Shown here: one piece after another, positions 43,602-52,697 of the stretch | How positions within the stretch are numbered: position 1 is the stretch's first letter | Layout of the letters: each line of letters begins with the position of its first letter | Origin: Caulobacteraceae bacterium | GTDB lineage: Bacteria; Pseudomonadota; Alphaproteobacteria; Caulobacterales; Caulobacteraceae | DNA: 64,000 nucleotides | Reading direction: 5' to 3' | Assembly (NCBI GenBank): GCA_947476555.1 | Contig: CANJRI010000004.1 | Coordinates: 19,640 to 83,639, forward strand | Notes under the pieces: model-generated | Told to the model about the DNA's origin: nothing | What the model saw: the letters and a program-made list of their open reading frames with translations, nothing else | Databases searched by the model: none | Position numbers and translations under genes: made by a program

Positions 43602-43825
43602 GGTTTCGCGACCAGGAAGCTGAGGGCAGGGCCGTCTTCGGCGCGGTCCAGGATCTCGATCCCCAGTTGCGCGGCGAAGTGGGGCACGTCGATCCGCGCC
43701 AGGGGATCGTCGGCCAGCAGCCGGAGGCGGGCGCCGGCGGGGGCCGCTTCCAGGGCGCGGCGCAGCTTCAGGGTCGGGACGGGACAGCGGTGCCCCCGGG
43801 CGTCGACCAGGATCTCGTCGGACAT
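43598..43825 (-). CDS. TusA-like sulfurtransferase
   Basis: A 75-residue protein of the TusA/SirA fold. The conserved CPxP motif is RCPVPTLKLRRAL, with the sulfur-carrying cysteine at residue 14. Members relay persulfide sulfur in tRNA thiolation, molybdenum cofactor synthesis or other sulfur transfer. The neighbours do not fix the pathway here; the molybdenum-dependent IorB-like enzyme 9 kb away would need sulfurated cofactor, but a link is speculative. Confidence 0.88.
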   Translation of the reverse strand: MSDEILVDARGHRCPVPTLKLRRALEAAPAGARLRLLADDPLARIDVPHFAAQLGIEILDRAEDGPALSFLVAKP

Positions 43826-43952
43826 CCGCGGGCTCCTACACCACCGCTCGCGCCGCCCCTATGGCTTCCGACGTCTAAACCAAGCTTTTCAGCCGTTCCT
43901 TAAACGCGATCGCCGACACTGCCGCCTGGATGAACCTCGAGGTGGCGAGATC

Positions 43953-45269
43953 ATGCTGAAGTCCCTTCCGCAGTTGTTGCGCCGAATCCTGTCCGATCGC
44001 CGGGGCAATATCGCGGTGCTCACGGCGCTGGCCATGCCGGTGCTCGCCGGCTCGGTGGGACTGGGGGCCGAGGTCGCCTCCTGGTACGGCGCCAAGCGGG
44101 AGATGCAGAACGCCGCCGACTCCGCGGCGATCGCCGCCGCCACCAACGCCTCGGACAACTTCGAGCAGGAAGGCCGCGCCGTCGCCGCGCGCTACGGCTA
44201 CCGGGATGGCCAGAACAACGTGACGGTGACGGTCGAGGACGGCGTGCCCTGTCCCACCGGCGGGGCCGATTGCTACCGGGCGACGGTCAGCCGGGTCCGG
44301 CCGCTGTTGCTGGCGCAGCTGGTGGGGTTCCAGGGCCGCCAAAGCCTTGATGGCGCCGCCGCCACGCGGATCTCGGCGACGGCCGTGGCCGTCCAGGCGC
44401 TGGCGCCTCGGGAATACTGCGTCCTGGCCCTGGCGGGCAGTGGAGCGCAGGGCATCCGCGCCAACGGCACGCCCAACGCGGAACTGTCCGGCTGCAGCGT
44501 GATGTCCAACACCAGCGCCCGCTGCACGGGCCATGGCCTGAACGCCGATTACGGCGACGCGGCCCAGTCCAGCGACGGTTGTGGCCGGCGCAACAACTCC
44601 AACGTGCCGCCGATCTCCGACCCCTACGCCCACCTGGCGTCGGCCATCCCCGCCCAGTCCTGCGGGACCTATTACTGGGCCCCGGACAAGAAGAAGGACC
44701 CGGCGCTGCCGTCCTCCAACCACCTGCACGGGATGATGGATTTCGGGGTGAAGCACATCTGCGGCGACGCCCAGGCCAACGGGCCGGTGCTGATCAACCA
44801 GCCCAACTCCATCCTGGTGATCCACGGCGGCCGGCTGGACCTGCAGGGCTACACCCTGGAGACCAGGCCGGGAGCGTCGCTGACGATCATCTTCACCGGC
44901 GAGCATTTCAGCCAGCACGACCACATTCCGATGGGTGGCGGCATGCTGGACATCGCCGCCCCAACCAGTGGCCCCTGGAAGGGCGTGGCCGTCTACCAGG
45001 ACCCGGCGTTGACCCAAGGCGTGGACATCACCGAGGCGGGCAACTCGCCGGCCTGGAGCATCACCGGTCTGGTCTACCTGCCGCATGCCGACGTCGCCTT
45101 CTCCGGCGTGGTGAACAAGGCCAGTAACGGGGCCTCGTGTTTCGCCTTGGTCACGGACACCCTGCTAGTCAACGGCACCGGCCAGATCCTGGCGCACGGC
45201 GAATGTCCGCAGGCTGGGCTCCCCCTGCCGGAGAGCGACGTGCCGAGCCGGGGCAAGCTGCTTTCGTGA
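43953..45269 (+). CDS. TadG-like pilus assembly protein
   Basis: A 438-residue envelope protein. The N-terminus has the Tad-type processing region: basic RRILSDRRGNIAVL followed by a hydrophobic helix (about residues 20-45) and AKREMQNAADSAAIAAA, typical of TadG/TadE N-terminal domains. The large periplasmic part is Cys-containing and partly beta-helical, with repeats around LDLQGYTLETRPGASLTIIF. No von Willebrand A domain is obvious. It overlaps the next gene by four bases (GTGA), forming a three-gene set of minor pilin-like proteins. Confidence 0.82.
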   Translation: MLKSLPQLLRRILSDRRGNIAVLTALAMPVLAGSVGLGAEVASWYGAKREMQNAADSAAIAAATNASDNFEQEGRAVAARYGYRDGQNNVTVTVEDGVPCPTGGADCYRATVSRVRPLLLAQLVGFQGRQSLDGAAATRISATAVAVQALAPREYCVLALAGSGAQGIRANGTPNAELSGCSVMSNTSARCTGHGLNADYGDAAQSSDGCGRRNNSNVPPISDPYAHLASAIPAQSCGTYYWAPDKKKDPALPSSNHLHGMMDFGVKHICGDAQANGPVLINQPNSILVIHGGRLDLQGYTLETRPGASLTIIFTGEHFSQHDHIPMGGGMLDIAAPTSGPWKGVAVYQDPALTQGVDITEAGNSPAWSITGLVYLPHADVAFSGVVNKASNGASCFALVTDTLLVNGTGQILAHGECPQAGLPLPESDVPSRGKLLS

Positions 45270-45790
45270 AGACGGGGCGGATTCTCCAGCGCTTCCTCGG
45301 CGATCAGCGCGGTGCGGCCGCGGTGGAGATGGCCCTGATCGGGACCTTCCTCGCCGGCGTGCTGGTGAACGCCGTCGAGGTGGGCAGGTACGCCTCCATG
45401 AGCGGTCAGGTGGCGGCCGCCAGCCAGGCGGGAGCGCACGCAGTGATCATCAACTGTGAGGCGGGGGCGACCCCGGTCAACAGCAACTGCCCCGAGGCGG
45501 ACGCGGCTTCCCTGGCGGCGGTCCGGGGCGCCTCGCTCGGAACGGCGGTGACGCGTAAGCCGATCACCGAGGCCTGGTACTGCGTCACCGGGAACGCGGC
45601 CCTGGCCGAGGTCGGCCCGGCCGACGACCGGCCGGACAACTGCGAAGCGGTGGGCGATGCGGCCCAGGAGCCGGCGCTCTACGTGCAGGTGCGGGCGGCC
45701 TATGACTACGCCCCGCTGTTCCCGGGCCTGACCATCGCCGAGACCTTCGCGCCGACCATCGTCCGTTCGGCCTGGATGAGACTCAGATGA
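45266..45790 (+). CDS. TadE-like minor pilin, first copy
   Basis: A 174-residue protein from a GTG start overlapping the tadG stop. It starts basic, then has the TadE signature QRGAAAVEMALIGTFLAGVL with the conserved Glu of the pseudopilin helix. The remainder is periplasmic, with cysteines in IINCEAG, NSNCPEA, WYCVTG and DNCEAVG. Tad pseudopilins are cut by a prepilin peptidase such as CpaA/TadV. It overlaps the next tadE-like gene by four bases. Confidence 0.85.
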   Translation: MKTGRILQRFLGDQRGAAAVEMALIGTFLAGVLVNAVEVGRYASMSGQVAAASQAGAHAVIINCEAGATPVNSNCPEADAASLAAVRGASLGTAVTRKPITEAWYCVTGNAALAEVGPADDRPDNCEAVGDAAQEPALYVQVRAAYDYAPLFPGLTIAETFAPTIVRSAWMRLR

Positions 45791-46167
45791 GGCGCGACCT
45801 GATCGGCGACCGCCGGGGAACGACGGCGGTTGAGATGGCGCTGGTCCTGCCGATGCTGGTGATGCTGGTGATGGGGGTCATCAACGGCTCGCTGCTCGCC
45901 GCGGTGGTTTCCAGCATGAACTTCGCGGTGCAGGAAGCGGCCCGGTGCTCGGCGGTGAACCACACCACCTGCGGCGCGTCCCAGGACACGGTGGCGTTCG
46001 CGCAGGCGCGCTACGACGGCCCCGCCGCCATGCCGGCCTTCGCCGCCGACCTGGTCGCCTGTGGCTACCGGGTGACGGCGAGCACGGAATTCACCCTGAA
46101 CGTGGGGATCGCGGTCTATGACGTGCCCCTATCGGCGGAAGCCTGCTTCCCGGGGGACGTGGTCTGA
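45787..46167 (+). CDS. TadE-like minor pilin, second copy
   Basis: A 126-residue protein with DRRGTTAVEMALVLPMLVML at its start, the classic TadE helix with processing-site Glu. The remainder holds three cysteines (AARCSAV, HTTCGAS, ACGYRV) and a fourth near the end in EACFPGD. It is the last gene of the tadG-tadE-tadE set. No Flp pilin, TadA ATPase or secretin gene is in the window, so these would assemble with a machine encoded elsewhere. Confidence 0.85.
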   Translation: MRRDLIGDRRGTTAVEMALVLPMLVMLVMGVINGSLLAAVVSSMNFAVQEAARCSAVNHTTCGASQDTVAFAQARYDGPAAMPAFAADLVACGYRVTASTEFTLNVGIAVYDVPLSAEACFPGDVV

Positions 46168-46227
46168 GGGGGAGGGGGTGGCGACGGGAAGGCCCGCCGC
46201 CACCGCTCGGGTTATCCCCGCAGGCCG

Positions 46228-49029
46228 CTACCAGCGATAGCGAACGCCGATGCCGAAGGCGCGGCCGAAGCGGTCGTAGAAGGTGGCGTTGTCGTGGGCG
46301 CCGGCGCGGATGACGGTGGCGCCGGGCATGATCGGCATGTCCTTGTCGAGCAGGTTCTCCACCTTGGCGTACAGCTCCAACTTGTCGGTGAAGGAATATT
46401 CCGCGCTGACGTCGAAATAGAGCGCCGACGGGAAGTCATTCTGACTGATATCTCGGGTGGTCCAGGCGTTGTCCCACTTGCCCTTGCCAATGTAGGTCGC
46501 GAGGAGCCGGGCGCTGAAGGGGCCGTTCTCGTACCTGGCGGTGTAGGCGCCGCGCCAGTGGGGCGTGGCCCGTGTACCGACGAGCTGGCCGGCGGCGTCG
46601 ACGGCCACGCCGTTATTGATCGTGATCAGGGTGTCCACGTAGCTGGCGACGGCGGTGAGCGAGACCTGCCCGTTCCAGTCGGAGACCAGGGTGTCGAGCG
46701 GGAAGGCGTAGGCCGCTTCGAGATCGATACCCCGGGTCTTCAGGACCTGGGCGTTGAACGAGACGGTCCTGACCAAGGTGATCACGCCTGAGGCGTCACG
46801 GTCTATCGCCCCGCAGAATTCCTGGTCGCCGGCGAAGCAGCGGTCGACCACCTCCTGGGCCCCGAGAGAGGTGATCGCGCCGTCGAGCTCGATATCAAAC
46901 CCATCGATGGAGAATTGCAGGTTCGGAACGAAGGTCGGCCGTATGACCACGCCGCCAGTGAGGGTGTGGGCCTCCTCGGGCTGCAAGTCGTGATTGCCCC
47001 CTGCGACTTGCCGGATGACGGCCGGCGTGTTGTTGGTCCGGTCGATCACATTGCCCCCGCCCGAGGTGGTGGCGGCGGCGAACAGCTCGTTGAGCTTCGG
47101 GGCGCGGAAGTCGCGAGACAGGGTGCCGCGGAAACGGATGGCGTCGTTCACCGTCCAGTTGACGCCGACCTTCCAGACCTGGGTGGTTCCGCTGGTGCTG
47201 TAGTCCACGATGCGCCCGACGAGATCGAGCGTCAGGGCCTGGGCCAGCGGCTGGTCGACCATCAGCGGGACACCGGCCTCGACGTAGGCTTCCTTGACCT
47301 TCACGCGGCCGCTGTAGGGCGCCGAGCTCCTTTGCCGCCATCCATTGACCGCTGACACGGGGTCGGACTTGAAGTTGATGGTTTCGTTTCGATATTCCGC
47401 CCCGACCGCGAAGGCGACCGGGCCCGCCCAGGTGGAGAAAAGATCGCCGGAGAGGTTGGCGGCGGCGTTGGTGCTGCGCGCGAACCCCTGGATCCAGGAG
47501 GTGCCGCCGATGTAGGCGGCGGCCTGTTGCGAGATCATGTTGATGCCGAAGGGATTGGCCGGCACGCAGGCGGCGTCGTCGTTGGTCGTGATGGCGTCGG
47601 CGTTGACGCGGCAGACCGGCTGGCCGTTGGCGCCCCGCACGACATCCAGGGCGCGGGCCCAGTTGCCCTCGTTGCGGTTGAACTCACTGGTGTTGGTGTA
47701 AGCGGCGTAGGTGTGGCCGATGTTGGCGTCCCAATTCCAGTTGTCGTTCAGGGAGCCCGAAACGCCGGTGGCGGCGCGGACGTATTCCTCGTCGGTGGTG
47801 TTGTCCGTGACGCCGGTCTCCGCATTGATCCGGCCCATGTTGAACTGGGTGATGTTGCTGGAGTTCATGATGGCCAGGATGTTGGCCGGGATGAACGGGT
47901 TGTCCCTGCGGATGACGATGCTGCCGTTGTCGTAGTTTTCGATGTTGCGCAGGTTGTTCAAGCTGTGGGCGTAGAGAACCTCGCCGAAGACCTCAACGGA
48001 GGACGTGAGGTCATAGGTGGTCCGGGCGAAGGCGTTCTGGCGCTTGGAGGCCGCCTGGACCTGGCTGCGATAGGGCTGGGTCTGGGCGCCGTCGCCGCCG
48101 ATGGCCCACAGGGTGCTGGAACTCGTGCCGGTCACAAAGGGGCTCTGGGCGCCGTTCTCGCCGAACTGGATGTACCGCAGCGGACCGGCGCTGGTGATCA
48201 CGCCGCCGTAGGTCATCTGGGAGTGGCGCACATTGCTCGCGATGAGCTGGCGGGGCAGGTTGTTGGTGGCGTTGGCGGCGGGGTTGGGGATCAGCGCCCA
48301 CGCCTCCTCGCCCCATTTGCGGAAGTTGGAGTAGATCGCGTCCGGATTGCGGTAGAGCGACGCGGCGATCACGAAGTGGCCGCGGTCGTCCGCGAAACCC
48401 GTGCCGTAGGCGCCGCTGGCCGAATAGGTCGGGTTATCGCCGCGCTGGTCGATGTTGTACTGGAAGTCGAGCTTCCCCCCGACCAGGTTGCTGTCCATGA
48501 AGACGTTCACGACGCCGGTGACGGCGTCGGAGCCGTAGACGGATGATGCGCCCGCGGTGACGATCTCGACCCGCCGGACCAGCGGCGCGGGGAGGATGTT
48601 CATGTCGAAGCCGCCGGTCGGACTGGAGTCCATCACCCGCCGGCCGTCGAGCAAGACGAGGGTGCGGGAGGCGCCCAGCGAGCGCATGTCGAACCGGCTG
48701 GAGCCGATGTCGGTGACGGTGGACAGCGTGTAGTTGGGGCGCAGGGCGGGGATGTCCCGCAGCAGGTCCATGACCGTGGTCGGCGCCTTGGCCTGCAACG
48801 CCGCTTCGCCGATGGCCGTCACCGGGGTCGGGGTCTCGAAGGTGGTGCGGTTCAGCCGGCTGCCGGTGACTACGATCTCTTCGACGGCGGCTGCGCCGGC
48901 GGGATCCGGTGTTTGGGCCAGGGCGGGGACGTGCAGCGCCAGGACCGCAAGGCAGCCGGCGCCTGACGCGAACAGCAGTCTTTTCCGGGCGTGGTTACGC
49001 TGAGCCGCAAGGCGCGAATTGAAAGACAT
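46228..49029 (-). CDS. TonB-dependent receptor, first of divergent pair
   Basis: A 933-residue outer-membrane active transporter. The start at 49029 has GGGAGGAA before it. The signal peptide ends VPALAQ (about residue 39), followed by the TonB box region EEIVVTGSRL. The plug domain includes RSLGASRTLVLLDGRRV and GASSVYGSDAVTGVVN. The barrel ends in IGVRYRW, an outer-membrane C-terminus. No ligand can be told from sequence. It is a paralogue of the receptor on the other strand (shared spacing VCRVNADAITTNDDAACVPAN). Confidence 0.93.
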   Translation of the reverse strand: MSFNSRLAAQRNHARKRLLFASGAGCLAVLALHVPALAQTPDPAGAAAVEEIVVTGSRLNRTTFETPTPVTAIGEAALQAKAPTTVMDLLRDIPALRPNYTLSTVTDIGSSRFDMRSLGASRTLVLLDGRRVMDSSPTGGFDMNILPAPLVRRVEIVTAGASSVYGSDAVTGVVNVFMDSNLVGGKLDFQYNIDQRGDNPTYSASGAYGTGFADDRGHFVIAASLYRNPDAIYSNFRKWGEEAWALIPNPAANATNNLPRQLIASNVRHSQMTYGGVITSAGPLRYIQFGENGAQSPFVTGTSSSTLWAIGGDGAQTQPYRSQVQAASKRQNAFARTTYDLTSSVEVFGEVLYAHSLNNLRNIENYDNGSIVIRRDNPFIPANILAIMNSSNITQFNMGRINAETGVTDNTTDEEYVRAATGVSGSLNDNWNWDANIGHTYAAYTNTSEFNRNEGNWARALDVVRGANGQPVCRVNADAITTNDDAACVPANPFGINMISQQAAAYIGGTSWIQGFARSTNAAANLSGDLFSTWAGPVAFAVGAEYRNETINFKSDPVSAVNGWRQRSSAPYSGRVKVKEAYVEAGVPLMVDQPLAQALTLDLVGRIVDYSTSGTTQVWKVGVNWTVNDAIRFRGTLSRDFRAPKLNELFAAATTSGGGNVIDRTNNTPAVIRQVAGGNHDLQPEEAHTLTGGVVIRPTFVPNLQFSIDGFDIELDGAITSLGAQEVVDRCFAGDQEFCGAIDRDASGVITLVRTVSFNAQVLKTRGIDLEAAYAFPLDTLVSDWNGQVSLTAVASYVDTLITINNGVAVDAAGQLVGTRATPHWRGAYTARYENGPFSARLLATYIGKGKWDNAWTTRDISQNDFPSALYFDVSAEYSFTDKLELYAKVENLLDKDMPIMPGATVIRAGAHDNATFYDRFGRAFGIGVRYRW

Positions 49030-49624
49030 TGTTTCCTCCCACTGCAATCGCTGTCCGATTGCTTTTCTGTTTGTTTATTTGGGCCCGATACGCGCCCGTT
49101 ACTTAGCCACAGATGCTCCCTCAAGCATCCGCAGGTCACGAAGGCCATCAACGACGACCGGGCGCGAAGACTCGGCCTTTAGTCGTATTCCCAACCGGTC
49201 GTTTGTCTACCCAAAAGAGTGGGCGGAGCGCCTTGCGCCGCAGGGTGGTGGGAGGCCCGGGGCTCCACCTCATCCAAAGCGATCCGTTCGGCAACGGCGC
49301 GGCCAAGGTCTTCGATCCCCGTTTGCGGCAGGAAGAAGACTGCACATTGGATAATTTTAACCTTATCTCTAACGCGTCTCAGGTATTGCCACATCAATAC
49401 GACGTTGACACATCCAATTTTGAACGTAACACTTGTGCCGCTTGAGAATAAAAAATGGGGGGTAGAAACCACGCCTCCGGCGACAAGGCCGGGGCGCTGG
49501 ACGTCCGCAAATCGGATGGCGTCGCGCAACCGCGATCTCACGCATCCAGGCGGCATGTGGGCCTCGGCCCTCCAAGGACAATCACAAATTCCGCCGAGGC
49601 ATCGGCGGTCAAGGGAGGAACTAG
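49030..49624. other. 595-base divergent intergenic region between TonB receptors
   Basis: I find no supported gene. The outer parts are GC-rich. The centre, about 49340-49460, is clearly more AT-rich and holds the palindrome and promoter-like box given separately. Some reading frames stay open here on both strands, but they lack ribosome sites and family similarity. Confidence 0.6.
49383..49433 (+). promoter_or_regulatory. Candidate operator and -35 box for the second TonB receptor
   Basis: GTATTG (49383-49388) and CAATAC (49395-49400) form a perfect dyad with a 6-base spacer. A consensus TTGACA (49405-49410) follows five bases later, in the direction of the receptor at 49625. The -10 region (around 49427-49433) is weak, as expected of an activated promoter. 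The transcript leader would be about 190 bases. Confidence 0.45.
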
Positions 49625-52447
49625 ATGCTTTTTAATTCGCCTTTTGAGGCCGTATCCAAGCGTACCTGGAAGAGAACCCTATTCGTATCCAGCGCCGGCT
49701 GCCTGGCGGCCCTGGCGCTGCAGGCGCCCGCTTTTGCGCAAGAAGACACAGTCGCGGAAGTCGAAGCCGTCACGGTGACGGCCTCGCGGATCAACCGCGA
49801 AGGCTATGAAGCGCCCACGCCGACGCAGGTCGTCGGCGAGGCGGCGATTCAGCAGCTCGCGCCGACCGCTGCGGTCGATATCGTCAACAACCTCCCCCAG
49901 ATGACTCCGCAAGTCGCCAACGGGAACTCCATCTCGATCGGGAACGCGCGCCCGAACTTCCGAGGCCTGGGCCCGGTGCGCGCCCTCGTCCTCCTGGACG
50001 GCAATCGGGTGGCCTATACCGACCCGCTGGGCGGCGTGGACATGAACGTCATGCCCACGGCGCTGATTCGCGGCGTCGAGGTCGTCAGCGGCGGGGCCTC
50101 CGCCGACTGGGGGTCGGACGCCATCGCCGGCATCATCAACTTCCACATCAACAACACCTTCGAGGGCATCAAGGGCAGCTTCCAGTGCGGCCAGACCATT
50201 TATGACGATGGCCAGGGCTGCGCCGGCGGCATCGGCGTCGGCAAGGCCTTCTTCGACGACCGGCTGCATGTGGTCGCGGCGATCGATTGGGCGAAGAACA
50301 ACGGGATCCTGGATCCCACCCGCCGGCCCTGGAACAAGGGCAACTACGCGCGGATCATCAATCCCACCTATGCGGCCGGCAACGGCCAGTATCAAAATCT
50401 GATCACCGACAAGGCCTGCTATGGGGGCGCCACTAGCGCCGGCCTTATCACCAGTGGGCCGCTGCGGGGCACGACCTTCACCGACCAGGGCGACCCCATC
50501 CCCTTCACCTTTGGACAGTACGCTGGTGGGTTGAACACCCTGTTCATGATCGGAGGCACCTGCGAGCAGCAGTACTCCATGCGCGTGGGCGGGGTGGAAC
50601 CGGAGCTCAAGCGCGCGAACGGCTACGCCAAGGCCACCTTCGACATCTCCGATTCGCTGGAGGTGTATGGCGAGGTGCTCGACGCCAGGACCGAGACGAT
50701 GATCCGGGCGACACCGAACTACAACTTCGGCGACATCGTCGTGCGGATCGATAACGCGTATCTGCCCGCCCAACTGCGGGCGGCGATGATCCAGAACAAC
50801 ATCACCACCTTCAATTTCGGCCGCTACCAGCCCGAGTTCGGGGTCGGCGATTTCGACATGACCGAGATGGTCGCCACGAACGACGTCCGCCGTTACGTGG
50901 CGGGCGCCCGGGGCGAGCTCGGTGGCACCTGGAGCTGGGACGCCGTCTTCCAGAAGAGCAAGGCCGTCTACCACTCCTGGGCCTACGGTTCGCGCAACAA
51001 CGTCAAGTGGCTGAGAGCGCAGGACGCGGTCATCAACCCCGCGACCGGCCTGCCGGCCTGCCGGATCAATGTCGACGCCATCACCACCAACGACGACCCG
51101 GCCTGCGTGCCGGCCGACCTGTTCGGCCGCGGCTCCATCAGCCAGTCGGTCGTGGGCTACGTCGGGGGCACCGCCGAGGGCGTGGGCACCTATAATTCGA
51201 AGAGCGCGGCGGCGAACATCCAAGGCGACATCTTCACCCTGCCGGCGGGCGTCGTGTCCTTTGCGGCCGGCGTCGAGGCGCGCAAGGACTCCCTGGATAT
51301 CACGGTGGATGAGGCCTCGCGCCTGATCCAGTGGCGCTATCAGGGGCTGCAGTTCGAGAACGGCGCCTTCAGCGTCAAGGAAGCCTACGCCGAAGCGGTC
51401 GTGCCGATCATCAAGGACGCGCCGTTCGTCAGCAACCTAGAGATGAACATCGCCGGCCGGATCACCGACTACTCCAACTCCGGGACGGTGACGACCTGGA
51501 AGATCGGCTTCAACTACGCGCCGTTCGACGCCGACACGCTGCGGTTCCGGGGGACCTATTCCAAGGACATCCGGGCCCCCACCCTCCACGAGCTGGTGGC
51601 CACCAAGATCAACACGGGCTCGGGCCTCACCGACCCCTATTGCGGCGGCTGCTTCCGGCCCGTTCCGAACTACATCGGCGGGAACCGAGACCTGGTGCCG
51701 GAGGTGGCCAAGACCCTCGTTATGGGATTCGTCGTCCGCCCCACCTTCCTCGATGGGTTCACGGCCTCCGTCGACTACTACGACATCAAGATCGAGAAGG
51801 GCATCGTCACCCTCGGGGGCAACGCCATCGCCCAGAATTGTTTCCTCGGGCTGACCGAGTTCTGCTCGGCCCTGGTGTTCCAGAACGGTCAGATCATCGA
51901 GACCAACGCCATCCCGGTGAACAGCCAGGGCCTGGAGCGGGAGGGGGTCGACATCGAGGCGACCTATCGCGTGCCGATCGGCGATTGGCTTGAGGCCCCG
52001 GGCGACCTGACCCTGCGCACCATGTTCGCTTACGTCAGCAAGCAGAACCAGAAGACCAGCGGCACGCTAATCAACAGCGTTGGGCAGATCACCGGCGGCG
52101 GCGTCCCTCGCTGGAACGGCAACCTCTCAGCCACCTACTCGCTCGCACCGTGGGATGTGTTCGTCCAGCTCCGCTACGTCGGGCCGGGTCTTGTCGAAAA
52201 GCAGCTAGCGATCGGCAATCCCTTCTACCTGCGGGGCAACGAAATCCCCGCCCACTACTACCTGAACGCGAACGTCCAGTATGAGGTGAACGACAACCTC
52301 GAGGTGTTCGCGGGCGTGGACAACATCCTGAACCAGGAGCCGCCGATCACGGGGGCGGCCACGAACACCACCAGCGCCCGCTCGAACGCCCCCTGGTATG
52401 ACGTCGCCGGCCGGGCCTACAAGGCGGGCATCCGCTTCCAGTTCTAG
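49625..52447 (+). CDS. TonB-dependent receptor, second of divergent pair
   Basis: A 940-residue outer-membrane receptor with GGGAGGAA before its start. The signal peptide ends APAFAQ (about residue 39), and EAVTVTASRI is the TonB box region. The plug shows RGLGPVRALVLLDGNRV and GGASADWGSDAIAGIIN. The barrel ends in KAGIRFQF, a typical terminal aromatic. It shares length and motifs with the divergent receptor, so the pair arose by duplication. An unusual number of cysteines (for example YCGGCF) lies in the loops. Ligand unknown. Confidence 0.93.
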   Translation: MLFNSPFEAVSKRTWKRTLFVSSAGCLAALALQAPAFAQEDTVAEVEAVTVTASRINREGYEAPTPTQVVGEAAIQQLAPTAAVDIVNNLPQMTPQVANGNSISIGNARPNFRGLGPVRALVLLDGNRVAYTDPLGGVDMNVMPTALIRGVEVVSGGASADWGSDAIAGIINFHINNTFEGIKGSFQCGQTIYDDGQGCAGGIGVGKAFFDDRLHVVAAIDWAKNNGILDPTRRPWNKGNYARIINPTYAAGNGQYQNLITDKACYGGATSAGLITSGPLRGTTFTDQGDPIPFTFGQYAGGLNTLFMIGGTCEQQYSMRVGGVEPELKRANGYAKATFDISDSLEVYGEVLDARTETMIRATPNYNFGDIVVRIDNAYLPAQLRAAMIQNNITTFNFGRYQPEFGVGDFDMTEMVATNDVRRYVAGARGELGGTWSWDAVFQKSKAVYHSWAYGSRNNVKWLRAQDAVINPATGLPACRINVDAITTNDDPACVPADLFGRGSISQSVVGYVGGTAEGVGTYNSKSAAANIQGDIFTLPAGVVSFAAGVEARKDSLDITVDEASRLIQWRYQGLQFENGAFSVKEAYAEAVVPIIKDAPFVSNLEMNIAGRITDYSNSGTVTTWKIGFNYAPFDADTLRFRGTYSKDIRAPTLHELVATKINTGSGLTDPYCGGCFRPVPNYIGGNRDLVPEVAKTLVMGFVVRPTFLDGFTASVDYYDIKIEKGIVTLGGNAIAQNCFLGLTEFCSALVFQNGQIIETNAIPVNSQGLEREGVDIEATYRVPIGDWLEAPGDLTLRTMFAYVSKQNQKTSGTLINSVGQITGGGVPRWNGNLSATYSLAPWDVFVQLRYVGPGLVEKQLAIGNPFYLRGNEIPAHYYLNANVQYEVNDNLEVFAGVDNILNQEPPITGAATNTTSARSNAPWYDVAGRAYKAGIRFQF

Positions 52448-52495
52448 TCGTCTGAGTTGTCGGCGCCCGGTCTCGGCCGGGACGTCACTGAAACA

Positions 52496-52525
52496 GGGGG
52501 GTCTGGCGGCAAGCCACGACCCCCC
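52496..52525 (+). terminator. Stem-loop terminator after the second TonB receptor
   Basis: GGGGGGTC (52496-52503) and GACCCCCC (52518-52525) form an 8-base GC stem whose loop folds again (TGGC with GCCA). AATTCATTT follows, a poor T-tract. It starts 49 bases after the receptor stop. Confidence 0.65.
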
Positions 52526-52539
52526 AATTCATTTCGGTG

Positions 52540-52686
52540 ATGGCGTTCGACAGCGAGGCCGCGTCGGTCCCGGTGGGCGGCGCGGTGGCCAATGCGATCC
52601 ACGACGCGATCGGGGTGCGCCTCTATCGCGCGCCGTTCACGCCCAAGACTGTGCTGGCGGCGCTCTCCGCCAGATCAACGGCTTAG
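52540..52686 (+). pseudogene. C-terminal remnant of a xanthine dehydrogenase-type molybdopterin subunit
   Basis: A 48-codon frame encodes VPVGGAVANAIHDAIGVRL, then YRAPFTPKTVLAAL and a stop. This is the usual extreme C-terminus of xanthine/aldehyde oxidase large subunits (ANAIxDAxGVR...LPFTPExVLxAL). The other ~700 residues are absent: the stretch directly upstream is the receptor's terminator. The adjacent intact iorB-like gene is on the opposite strand and ends differently, so this is not a copy of its tail. Best read as what is left after a deletion. Confidence 0.65.
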
Positions 52687-52697
52687 CCAGAAGGTCT

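Noticed and set aside
46177..46204. Stem GGTGGCG/CGCCACC as terminator between tadE and the first receptor
   Set aside because: The 7-base stem has a 14-base loop and no T-tract on either strand, so a terminator cannot be claimed.
49113..49556. Open frames on both strands in the TonB-receptor spacer
   Set aside because: They lack ribosome sites, show no recognisable family and overlap each other. The region is better read as regulatory DNA, though a decayed gene cannot be excluded.
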